This document shows, piece by piece, positions 1-6,930 of a stretch of 64,000 nucleotides of DNA. The notes beneath the pieces were generated by a model. It saw only the letters and a program-made list of their open reading frames with translations. It did no database searches and was not told the origin of the DNA. This DNA comes from Methylomarinum sp. Ch1-1. Its GTDB lineage: Bacteria > Pseudomonadota > Gammaproteobacteria > Methylococcales > Methylomonadaceae. Made by a program: the position numbers and the translations under genes. The stretch lies in assembly GCF_030717995.2 (NCBI RefSeq), contig NZ_CP157743.1:2630501-2694500 (forward strand). Direction: 5' to 3'. Position 1 is the stretch's first letter. The number at the start of each line of letters is the position of its first letter.

Positions 1-1054
1 AGACGCTCGCGCCTATAGCCGGCTGGAAAAACTGAATAAGTCCGACCAGGCGGTCAGGGAATGGCGGGTCAGGGCGGCGTTGACCGAGCAGCATTGGCCG
101 CATGTGGCTGCGGCGCTGGATAAGCTCGATGTCAAGGAAAAACAGCAAGCTAATTGGCAATACTGGCGGGCCAGAAGTTATGATCAAGACGGTAAGCATC
201 AGCAGGCCCTGCAGCTGTTCAATCAGTTAGCCGGCGATCGCAGCTTTTATGGTTTTTTATCGGCCTATAAACTGAATCAAGAAATCCGTATCGGTGATCG
301 GCCGATCAGCGTTTCAGCAACCGAAATTGCCGAGCTGGCGTCTCACAAGGATTTTCAGATGATCGAAGAATTGCGCGCAATTGACCGCAATCAAGAGGCT
401 AAGAGGCAGTGGTGGTATGCGGTGTCGCGGCTGAAAAAAAATGACATCCTGGTTGCGGCAAAGCTGGCTCAGCATTGGCAATGGGATCAGGTGGCTATCT
501 TTACCATCGCCAAGGCTAAATATTGGGATGATGTAGACTTGAGGTTTCCGGTTAAATATTTGGACCAAGTTAAAGTCAATGCAAGACTGCATGAATTGGA
601 TCCGGCCATAGTGTTCGGCTTGATTCGGCGGGAAAGCGCCTTCAACGAAAAAGCACGATCGCCGGTTGGGGCTAGAGGCTTAATGCAGATCATGCCGAGA
701 ACCGGCAGGCAGATCGCCCGCGACTTAAAAGAGCAGTGGCGGAGTGCGCAGAGCCTGTTTAATCCGGAAGTGAACGTCAAGTACGGCACTTACTATTACA
801 AAAAACTGTTACAGCAGTTTAATGGACATTACGCTTTGGCTGCGGCGGCCTACAATGCCGGACCGCATCGCGTCGAAGGCTGGTTGCCCGATGAAAATGC
901 GGTTGCGGCCGATATTTGGATCGAAACGATTCCTTTCAAGGAGACGCGCGCCTATGTTTCCGCGGTGTTGACTTATGCGTTGATTTATCAGCAGCGGATG
1001 CAGCGAAATATGTTAAAAATTAAAGATTTTATGCGCGATATTTTGCCAAACTGA
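1..1054 (+). CDS. slt: Soluble lytic murein transglycosylase, 5'-truncated by window edge
   Basis: Periplasmic enzyme that cleaves the MurNAc-GlcNAc bond of peptidoglycan to form 1,6-anhydro ends. The frame is open from base 2, so the N-terminus and signal peptide lie outside the window; the TTG at 80 is only an internal codon. The visible part is the end of the superhelical alpha-solenoid, then the lysozyme-like SLT domain. Supporting motifs are RRESAFNEKA with the catalytic Glu codon at 632-634, the GLMQIMP motif and the AYNAGPHRV motif, in the order expected for family 1A. A 74-bp gap separates it from fabA, which probably has its own promoter. Confidence 0.93.
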   Translation, partial: DARAYSRLEKLNKSDQAVREWRVRAALTEQHWPHVAAALDKLDVKEKQQANWQYWRARSYDQDGKHQQALQLFNQLAGDRSFYGFLSAYKLNQEIRIGDRPISVSATEIAELASHKDFQMIEELRAIDRNQEAKRQWWYAVSRLKKNDILVAAKLAQHWQWDQVAIFTIAKAKYWDDVDLRFPVKYLDQVKVNARLHELDPAIVFGLIRRESAFNEKARSPVGARGLMQIMPRTGRQIARDLKEQWRSAQSLFNPEVNVKYGTYYYKKLLQQFNGHYALAAAAYNAGPHRVEGWLPDENAVAADIWIETIPFKETRAYVSAVLTYALIYQQRMQRNMLKIKDFMRDILPN

Positions 1055-1128
1055 AAATTGAGCTGATTTTTTTCTACGACTGTAAGATAATATGAGGTTG
1101 ATTAGAATAATTAGCCAGGTATATTTTA

Positions 1129-1644
1129 ATGGAGAAACAGCATAGTTTTACGCGCGACGAATTATTAATGTCCGGACGGGGCGAGTTGTATGGTCCGGAG
1201 AACGCGCAGTTACCTCTTCCCAATATGTTAATGATGGATCGAATAACGCATATTTCGGATGAAGGCGGTAAGTATGGTAAAGGCGAAATCATTGCTGAAC
1301 TCGATATTACTCCCGACTTGTGGTTTTTCGATTGTCATTTTCAGGGCGACCCGGTCATGCCGGGCTGTCTCGGCCTCGATGCCATGTGGCAGTTAATCGG
1401 ATTTTATTTGTGTTGGTTGGGAGGTCCGGGCAAAGGGCGCGCCTTGGGATGTGGAGAGGTGAAATTTACCGGACAAGTGCTCCCGACTGCGAAGAAAGTC
1501 ACCTATAAAATCGATCTGAAACGTGTCATTATGCGCAAATTGGTGATGGGTATTGCTGATGCCACGATGACTGTGGATGGTAAAACCATTTATGAGGCGA
1601 ATGATCTACGAGTTGGCTTGTTTACTTCAACAAAAGATTTCTAA
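1129..1644 (+). CDS. fabA: 3-hydroxydecanoyl-ACP dehydratase/isomerase FabA
   Basis: Cytosolic type II fatty acid synthesis enzyme. It dehydrates 3-hydroxydecanoyl-ACP and isomerises trans-2- to cis-3-decenoyl-ACP, the branch point to unsaturated fatty acids made without oxygen. At 171 residues it has the normal family length. The active-site pair is visible as His70 in [12 protein letters not shown] and Asp84 in GLDAMWQ, the same numbering as in E. coli. It is followed after 12 bp by fabB, so the two form the classical fabAB operon. No clear FabR or FadR operator was identified by eye. Confidence 0.97.
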   Translation: MEKQHSFTRDELLMSGRGELYGPENAQLPLPNMLMMDRITHISDEGGKYGKGEIIAELDITPDLWFFDCHFQGDPVMPGCLGLDAMWQLIGFYLCWLGGPGKGRALGCGEVKFTGQVLPTAKKVTYKIDLKRVIMRKLVMGIADATMTVDGKTIYEANDLRVGLFTSTKDF

Positions 1645-1656
1645 AGGTTTAACAAC

Positions 1657-2877
1657 ATGAGAAGAGTCGTCGTAACAGGTTTGGGCATTGTGTCCAGTAT
1701 CGGGAATAATCGCGATGAAGTGGTTGATGCTCTAAAACAAGGGCGATCAGGCATCGCATTTGCGGAAGATTACCAAGAACTGGGGTTCCGTAGTCATGTT
1801 CGGGGTCCTATTAGCATTGATCTGAATGAATTCATCGATCGTAAGGTCAAACGCTTCATGGGCGATGGCGCCGCATTCAATTATATCGCCATGCAACAGG
1901 CGATTGCCGATTCCGGTCTTGCCGATAATGAAGTATCTAACCATCGCACCGGGCTGGTGATGGGGTCGGGCGGACCGTCTACCTCGAATCTGGTTGAGGC
2001 GGCCGATATCCTGCGCTCAAAGGGGGTTAAAAAAGTTGGTCCTTACATGGTGCCGAGAACGATGTCCAGCACCAACACCGCTTGTCTGGCCACGCCATTT
2101 AAAATCAAAGGCGTCAATTACAGTATCAGTTCCGCCTGCGCGACCAGCGCGCATTGTATTGGCCATGCGATGGAGTTGATTCAGCTAGGCAAGCAGGATG
2201 TCGTCTTCGCCGGCGGCGGTGAAGAGGTGCATTGGTCGATGTCGGTCTTGTTCGATGCGATGGGCGCCTTGTCGTCAAAGTATAACGATACGCCGGAAAC
2301 CGCCTCCAGGCCCTATGATGAAACCCGCGATGGCTTCGTGATTTCCGGTGGCGGCGGCGTGCTGGTCATCGAGGAATTGGAGCACGCCAAAGCCCGCGGA
2401 GCGAAAATCTATGCGGAACTGGTCGGTTACGGCGCCACTTCCGATGGTTACGACATGGTGCAGCCGTCCGGGGAAGGCGCGGTACGCTGTATGCAACAGG
2501 CAATGGCGACCGTGGATGGCGACATCGATTACATCAATGCCCACGGCACTAGCACACCGGTTGGCGATATGCGGGAGTTGGAGGCTTTGCGCACCGTTTT
2601 CGGCGACGATAACGTGCCGGCGGTCAGCTCCACGAAGTCGTTAACCGGTCACGCGCTAGGCGCGGCTGGCGTCAATGAGGCGATTTATTCGCTATTGATG
2701 ATGGAAGAAAGCTTCCTCAGCGCTTCGGCCAATATCACTCAATTGGACCCTGAGGCGAAGGGCATACCCATCGTTCGCGAACGTCAGGATGGCGTGACGC
2801 TGAATACCATTATGTCGAACAGCTTCGGTTTCGGCGGCACCAATGCCACGCTGATTTTACAGCGCTATAACGGCTAG
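1657..2877 (+). CDS. fabB: 3-oxoacyl-ACP synthase I FabB
   Basis: Condensing enzyme that elongates the cis-3-decenoyl-ACP made by FabA and so commits carbon to unsaturated chains. The 406-residue length fits the family. The Cys-His-His triad is complete: Cys161 in SSACATSAH, His296 in NAHGTSTP and His332 in [10 protein letters not shown]. The C-terminal [10 protein letters not shown] loop is also present. FabB rather than FabF is inferred from the neighbouring fabA. No strong terminator follows; the next 0.8 kb is repeat-rich. Confidence 0.96.
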   Translation: MRRVVVTGLGIVSSIGNNRDEVVDALKQGRSGIAFAEDYQELGFRSHVRGPISIDLNEFIDRKVKRFMGDGAAFNYIAMQQAIADSGLADNEVSNHRTGLVMGSGGPSTSNLVEAADILRSKGVKKVGPYMVPRTMSSTNTACLATPFKIKGVNYSISSACATSAHCIGHAMELIQLGKQDVVFAGGGEEVHWSMSVLFDAMGALSSKYNDTPETASRPYDETRDGFVISGGGGVLVIEELEHAKARGAKIYAELVGYGATSDGYDMVQPSGEGAVRCMQQAMATVDGDIDYINAHGTSTPVGDMRELEALRTVFGDDNVPAVSSTKSLTGHALGAAGVNEAIYSLLMMEESFLSASANITQLDPEAKGIPIVRERQDGVTLNTIMSNSFGFGGTNATLILQRYNG

Positions 2878-2988
2878 ACGATCAAAAGACGGGCGCTGTC
2901 AATGCGTCCGTGCCTTGCAGTACTAGCTCATCCTTGTCCTCACGCTAAGGTCGGACAGGCGCCGTTAGATCAAAAGGCCTAGTACAAC

Positions 2989-3069
2989 ATAGTCAATATT
3001 ATTCTGTCGGCCATTGTGAATGTAGGTGCGGATTTAGCCGCGCAATGCGATTAAATTCGCACCTATCGC
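2989..3069. repeat. GTAG-marked hairpin repeat, copy 1
   Basis: An 81-bp dispersed repeat. It begins ATAGTCAATATTATTCTGTC and then holds a long stem, with TAGGTGCGGATTTA at about 3022-3035 pairing with TAAATTCGCACCTA at about 3051-3064. The left arm follows a G, giving the GTAG mark typical of REP sequences. A related copy lies at 62192-62271, and the first 29 bases recur inverted at 30550-30578. Confidence 0.8.
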
Positions 3070-3073
3070 AGCC

Positions 3074-3604
3074 GTTTCCAGTTTGGCGTTCAAAAAGGGC
3101 ATGGGGTGTGTTTGGCGAGGATATCGGCAGCAAGGATGCAGCTTTGGGTGAGTCGGGTGTAGCGGCGGATATTGGTGTGTTTGGCGAGGATATCGGCAGC
3201 AAGGATGCAGCCGTCAAGCCCCCAGCGCCTAAATTCCATGGCTTTTGGGCGCTACATTTTACTTTTAGGCGCGGGTGCGCCACTCCTCGGCAGACACGCC
3301 CTAAACACAACGTCAGTTCCGGATAATATAATTCTATATTGCCAAGGGTTAAGACGGTATCAGCTCGCTCTGGAAAAAGTGTGCGCGGCATTTCCACTAT
3401 CCCTGGTGGTCAGATTCCGCGCTCAAGCTCACATGGACGTATTCACCCAGCACCTAAATTCCATAGGCTAATGGCTGCGATAAATCATCTTCGTTTATTT
3501 AGGTGCTGGGTGAACGGCGTCTTCTGGAAGCGCTACCTGATACAGTTTTCTTAATCCGAACTCAGATTAGACACAGCAAAAATGCTCAAACTGGGAAACT
3601 TCAG
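3074..3604. repeat. Composite nest of palindromic repeats downstream of fabB
   Basis: The outer parts (about 3074-3097 and 3579-3604) are the two arms of a hairpin that is intact at 42807-42855. The loop of that hairpin is filled by other repeats: an element starting GGGCATGGGGTGTGT at 3098; a direct duplication of about 37 bp at 3105-3141 and 3174-3210 (period 69); a decayed copy of the 73-bp palindrome at about 3221-3280; and an intact copy at 3442-3514. Open frames here run through these repeats and are not believable genes. Confidence 0.7.
3442..3514. repeat. 73-bp palindromic element, copy A
   Basis: Perfect 18-bp inverted ends TTCACCCAGCACCTAAAT and its complement surround a 37-bp centre. 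Copies of exactly the same length occur at 14043-14115 and 31326-31398. Confidence 0.9.
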
Positions 3605-3645
3605 TAAAAGTAGCCTGCAGTAAAAGTAGCCTGTCCCCTTTTTCC
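3605..3645. repeat. Solo end of the second REP-transposase element
   Basis: Two tandem copies of AAAAGTAGCCTG, the second continuing as GTAGCCTGTCCCCTTTTT. The same tandem arrangement forms the right end of the transposase element at 45328-46102. There is no transposase gene here, so this is a solo terminal repeat lying just upstream of the toxin-antitoxin promoter. Confidence 0.7.
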
Positions 3646-3655
3646 CTCTTTTTAA

Positions 3656-3685
3656 TTGACCGACGACCTGTTTTTGGACTATATT
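3656..3685 (+). promoter_or_regulatory. Predicted sigma-70 promoter of the toxin-antitoxin operon
   Basis: A -35 box TTGACC at 3656-3661 and a -10 box TATATT at 3680-3685 are 18 bp apart. They end 21 bp before the antitoxin ATG. The Shine-Dalgarno AGAGG is at 3697-3701. Confidence 0.65.
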
Positions 3686-3706
3686 TGGTCTTAATGAGAG
3701 GTGTTT

Positions 3707-3982
3707 ATGAAATTATCAGATCAAATCAAGCCTATTAGCTACTTGAAAGCCCATGCCGCTGAAGTCGTGCGTAATCTGTCGACTCAGATGGAGCCCTTGG
3801 TGATTACCCAAAATGGTGAAGCTAAGGCTGTAATGCTGGACATTAAAAGCTACGAGCAAACGCAGGAAACTATGGCGCTTTTGAAGATGCTTGCGCTAGG
3901 TCAGCGCCAGATCGACGAAGGGAAAGTTCAGCCAGCCGCTGATGTTGTTGCCAAGCTGCGTAGTCGGAGCAAAAATCGGTAA
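3707..3982 (+). CDS. Phd/YefM-family antitoxin
   Basis: A 91-residue labile antitoxin and likely operon autorepressor. The N-terminal region (KPISYLKAHAAEVVRNLS, then PLVITQNGEAKAVMLD) is the Phd/YefM DNA-binding fold, and the C-terminal helix would wrap the toxin. The ATG at 3707 was chosen over a GTG at 3701 because AGAGG lies 5 bp before it. The stop overlaps the toxin start by one base (TAATG), which implies translational coupling. This is a small accessory module between repeats and the tmRNA gene, typical of recently acquired DNA. Confidence 0.88.
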   Translation: MKLSDQIKPISYLKAHAAEVVRNLSTQMEPLVITQNGEAKAVMLDIKSYEQTQETMALLKMLALGQRQIDEGKVQPAADVVAKLRSRSKNR

Positions 3983-4308
3983 TGAGTTATCAGGTATTTC
4001 TTACTGACGACGCGGCTTACGATCTTGAGGATTTGTACGACTATATTGAATCCTATGATTCGCTAGAAAAGGCTGACTACGTTCTCGACAAAATAGAAGA
4101 GACATTTTCAAGCCTTGTCGATAATCCAGAGCGCGGTGCTTATCCAAATGAGTTATTAGCTGTTGGCTTGCGCGAATATCGAGAAGTCTATTTCAAGCCC
4201 TACCGTATTATTTATCGGGTTATTGCTCAGCATGTCTATGTTATGGTGATTGCTGATGGTCGTCGTGACATGCAAGCTCTTTTGCAGCGTCGCCTGCTTC
4301 AAGCCTAA
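3982..4308 (+). CDS. RelE/ParE-family toxin
   Basis: A 108-residue partner of the upstream antitoxin. Family features are the N-terminal helical hairpin (DDAAYDLEDLYDYIES), the helix with LVDNPERGAYP, the strand LREYREVYFKPYRIIYRV and the C-terminal VIADGRRDMQALLQRRL. These match the ParE/RelE fold. Whether it cleaves mRNA on the ribosome (RelE) or inhibits gyrase (ParE) cannot be decided from the sequence; the GRRDM segment near the end is common in ParE-like members. No gene follows directly. Confidence 0.87.
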   Translation: MSYQVFLTDDAAYDLEDLYDYIESYDSLEKADYVLDKIEETFSSLVDNPERGAYPNELLAVGLREYREVYFKPYRIIYRVIAQHVYVMVIADGRRDMQALLQRRLLQA

Positions 4309-4984
4309 ACTATCGCCATGTCTGATCTTAGTGGCGCCGATACTTTGATCAACCCTTGCTTAAGCGCTGTGCTATTTACTCATGCTCCTCTGTAGAAAAA
4401 GATAATCGCGATCCGTTCGATTCAGTTAGTGCTCAGTTTATGGCTTGTGCTGAATTTATCGGCTTACAGGTTAGCCAGGGTTGGCGGTTGGTGGATATAA
4501 TCTAAGAAGATAGAGGCTATTCTGGCAGTCATATGCGCCGAGGGCTCCTGGCGGTGCAAGCAGTGTCATTACGGTTACTAGGCAGCCAAAGCAGCTTTCA
4601 AAAGCCACTCGCCAGCTGGTGGATACCTGGGACTCGGAGTGGCAACTCTTACAACTAGCGCGCCACTATTTCTGCGAAAGCTTGTTTTGGGCATCCCAGC
4701 CCAAGCAAGCGGCAGAAATTACGTGGCGATTATTGCCTCCGGCGGCCCCGATTCGTCCTGCGTCCGTGCCACTCCGCCATATCATCGTAAACTCGATGCG
4801 GGCTCCGTCGCACTCCCACAAATGACTTGACGGCGTTTCGGGAGACCTTTTATTTTGTCTCCACCTTCGCTCTCGCTTCGATTCCGACAAAACAATCGGC
4901 CCTACGCCTATCGGGGACTAAAAATCTTCACTTCGCTGCCGCTCCGTTTCCAAGATTTTCAGCGGTCGCGCAGGACAGTTTGGG
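4309..4984. other. Intergenic region, no supported gene
   Basis: About 0.7 kb between the toxin and the small zinc-ribbon frame. Short open frames at about 4619-4830 overlap on both strands, have unlike compositions, and show no ribosome-binding site or motif. It is probably a graveyard of decayed genes. Confidence 0.5.
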
Positions 4985-5155
4985 CTAAATAGACCGGCCT
5001 TCCTCATCCCAGGTTGTTTGGAATTGCGTGAAGCTCGCGCCGCTTTGCCACCATGAACCGCTCCAGTTAGAGCCTTTGTCGAGAACTTTCTGCGACTCGC
5101 TGGTTCCACATTTCGGGCAAGTGAGCGTGTAGGTCGTTTGATCGATGATTCCCAT
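4985..5155 (-). CDS. Small zinc-ribbon protein, possibly truncated
   Basis: A 56-codon frame beginning MGIIDQTTYTLTCPKCGTSE, with AGAGAG 3 bp before the ATG. The CPKCG pair looks like half of a zinc ribbon, and the later WSGSWWQSGASFTQF stretch is rich in Trp, Ser and Gly. A TAG ends it, but the same frame continues for 18 codons (PKLSCATAEN and so on) to a TGA. The usual second Cys pair is therefore not completed. It could be a decayed gene with a premature stop or a genuine small protein; function unknown. Confidence 0.4.
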   Translation of the reverse strand: MGIIDQTTYTLTCPKCGTSESQKVLDKGSNWSGSWWQSGASFTQFQTTWDEEGRSI

Positions 5156-5397
5156 GAACTCTCTTGATGGATGCAGAAATGCTCATCCTACCAATTCTGG
5201 GAAACAACCGCTTGATCGATCAATATGAGGCGTGACGCTTGTGGACTTCGGGCGGTTTTATGGCGGTAAGGAAGGAGAGAGGAATGGCCCCGAGAGAGCG
5301 TCATGTGGCCACAGGTAGGCAGCAGGCCAGACTGTCGAAGTCCCCAAACCTATTTAGTGTTCCGCGCGTGTTCGCGGGGTCTGGCGGGAGCACATAA

Positions 5398-5430
5398 TAA
5401 AAAACCCCAACCGAGAGTGGTTGGGGTTTG
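5398..5430 (-). terminator. Rho-independent terminator of ssrA
   Basis: The stem AAACCCCAACC pairs with GGTTGGGGTTT around the loop GAGAGT. On the minus strand the stem is followed by a T tract, seen as an A run at about 5398-5404. It starts 6 bp beyond the tmRNA 3' end. Confidence 0.9.
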
Positions 5431-5435
5431 GGTAT

Positions 5436-5813
5436 TGGTGGAGGCGGCGGGAATTGAACCCGCGTCCGCAAGTACTCCGCCACAAGGTCTACATGCTTAT
5501 CCCGCACTTTTAATTTAACCGTTGACTACCCGACGGGCCAGGAAGATCAGCGGCGATTTCGATTGGTTTTAACGCTGTTGGCTCCGAACAAAGCCTTGGC
5601 GCGATCTTATGTCAGATGACCCCTGAATGTTCCGAAGAACCTACACGCATAAGCACATGTAGTCAGAGGAGTGGTGCAGGTTTTAAGCTGCTAAAGCCAC
5701 TGAGTAGTTTTCGTCGTTTGCGAATACTTTAAATATCAGTATATTTTACGAGATGTACTGTCCTCGGCATGCACTCGAGGTTTTGCTACCCACGTCGAAG
5801 CCAGGTCGCCCCC
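5436..5813 (-). ncRNA. ssrA: Transfer-messenger RNA (one-piece tmRNA)
   Basis: 378-nt tmRNA that rescues stalled ribosomes and tags the unfinished protein for proteolysis. The 5' end GGGGGCGACCTGGCTTCGAC pairs through GGGGGCG with CGCCTCC of the 3' end. The T-arm GGTTCAATTCCCGCC is present and CCA is encoded. The resume codon GCA at 5721 starts the tag ANDENYSVALAA, ending in TAA at 5685-5683. The tag has two residues (SV) more than the common gammaproteobacterial ANDENYALAA. Pseudoknot-rich sequence follows the tag. No SmpB gene is in the window. Confidence 0.97.
5683..5721 (-). other. tmRNA proteolysis-tag reading frame
   Basis: Twelve codons plus TAA encode ANDENYSVALAA. The C-terminal LAA is the ClpXP/ClpAP recognition end; the ANDENY start matches the SspB-binding part known from E. 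coli. Confidence 0.92.
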
Positions 5814-5824
5814 AAGAAACTGTA

Positions 5825-5830
5825 ATTATA
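5825..5830 (-). promoter_or_regulatory. -10 element of the ssrA promoter
   Basis: A perfect TATAAT on the minus strand lies 11 bp before the mature 5' end. The best -35 candidate (TCGAAA) is 4/6, so transcription probably begins a few bases upstream and the 5' end is matured by RNase P. Confidence 0.55.
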
Positions 5831-5839
5831 CTCAAAAGT

Positions 5840-6158
5840 TATTGTGCTTTTCGACAAGTTTATTTGTAAAAGTTCAATAAATTTCATTTTTCCAGCTTAG
5901 CGTCTGTTGTTGGCTAAGCAGCGGAATAGACGAATAATTAGTCGCAATATAGCAAAGAAAGTTCCGGCAAAGGTCTTGCTGAAAGAGCCGAATAAACATT
6001 TTGCAGCCCCTCGGAACAGGTGTAAGATGAAAAGGATGACTATGATGGGTCGGAGGTTTTTCGTATTTTTTTCGATGAAAATGATCTCAGTCCTTTACAG
6101 AGGTGAGGTTAAATCAATACAATATCGATTCGATACTTAAAAAATCAGGGGAGGTTTT
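5840..6158. other. Intergenic region between ssrA and the secreted protein gene
   Basis: No gene is supported. A 77-codon open frame at 5907-6140 is very basic, lacks a ribosome-binding site and shows no family features. The Shine-Dalgarno of the next gene (GGGGAGG, about 6148-6154) closes the region. Confidence 0.5.
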
Positions 6159-6725
6159 ATGAAAATTCAGACTGCATGTATTTCGCTGTTGTTCGGCAGT
6201 GTGTTGAACGCGGCGGTTTATGCCGGCGACAAAGCCGATTATCTGCAATTAAAAAGCGTGGAAACGGAAGTTGAAGCGGAAAACGGTAAAAAAACCTTAG
6301 AGCTGGAGATCAAGACGCAGGGCAATATCCCGATGGATGGGAAATCCGGCGCCTTTGGTTATGCCGCTCTTAGCGATGGTCCTAACAATCTGTTGGTCGC
6401 GGTGACCCATTTGCCGATAGACGACAGTTCTCATGAAAACGCGACGAGTGGCTTTCATACTCATGTATTGGATTTGAAAGAACCGACCCAAGCCTGTGAA
6501 GGCGCCAATTTTGAGGTCGATCTGGATAATTCCGGTAAAAACAAGGCCTTTGACGCCGATTACAAGTGGTCGGTGAGAAAAAACAAGATTAAGGTGGAAG
6601 ATGTCCCGGTAGCCGATTTAGGCGATGCCGGCGTCGAAGCGGTGGTTTCTTTCACGTTGAAGCCGATATTGGATGACAAAGGCAGTCCGACCAATCTTTG
6701 CGTCCATGTCGTCGATCAGAAATAA
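6159..6725 (+). CDS. Secreted protein of unknown function
   Basis: 188 residues with a clear Sec signal peptide: KI(Q), a hydrophobic core, and a cleavage site after AVYA, leaving a mature start at GDKADY. The mature part is acidic and beta-rich, with two cysteines (in QACEGANFEVD and NLCVHVVDQ) that could form a disulphide. A GFHTHVLDL segment contains two His. No family is recognised. It is monocistronic, with a strong ribosome-binding site and its own terminator, so an abundant periplasmic protein is plausible. Confidence 0.8.
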   Translation: MKIQTACISLLFGSVLNAAVYAGDKADYLQLKSVETEVEAENGKKTLELEIKTQGNIPMDGKSGAFGYAALSDGPNNLLVAVTHLPIDDSSHENATSGFHTHVLDLKEPTQACEGANFEVDLDNSGKNKAFDADYKWSVRKNKIKVEDVPVADLGDAGVEAVVSFTLKPILDDKGSPTNLCVHVVDQK

Positions 6726-6792
6726 AGACCGTGATCTGTTAATCTCGGTTTGACTCAACAAGTTTTTTAGAATTTGTCAAACCACATCATAG

Positions 6793-6823
6793 GATGCGCC
6801 GACCTCGGGAGGCGCATCTTTTT
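6793..6823 (+). terminator. Rho-independent terminator
   Basis: GATGCGCC and GGCGCATC form an 8-bp stem around a 10-base loop and are followed by TTTTT. It terminates the secreted-protein gene. Confidence 0.92.
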
Positions 6824-6930
6824 GCTCCTGCGAACGAGGCTATTGATCGTTCCGCAGAAAATTAATCTTGAAAACCCCGCGTTACGTGGTAAAACTTGTC
6901 GTTAAGCCTAATTGACAAGGTCCTTTACCG

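Noticed and set aside
3045-3554. Several frames of 70-130 codons downstream of fabB
   Set aside because: They run across dispersed palindromes that recur elsewhere without conserved frame.
5303-5518. Plus-strand frame of 71 codons containing VEAAGIEPAS
   Set aside because: It reads through the terminator and 3' end of tmRNA on the opposite strand; this peptide is a known annotation artefact of tRNA-like 3' ends.
5907-6140. 77-codon frame upstream of the secreted protein
   Set aside because: Very basic composition, no ribosome-binding site, no family resemblance.
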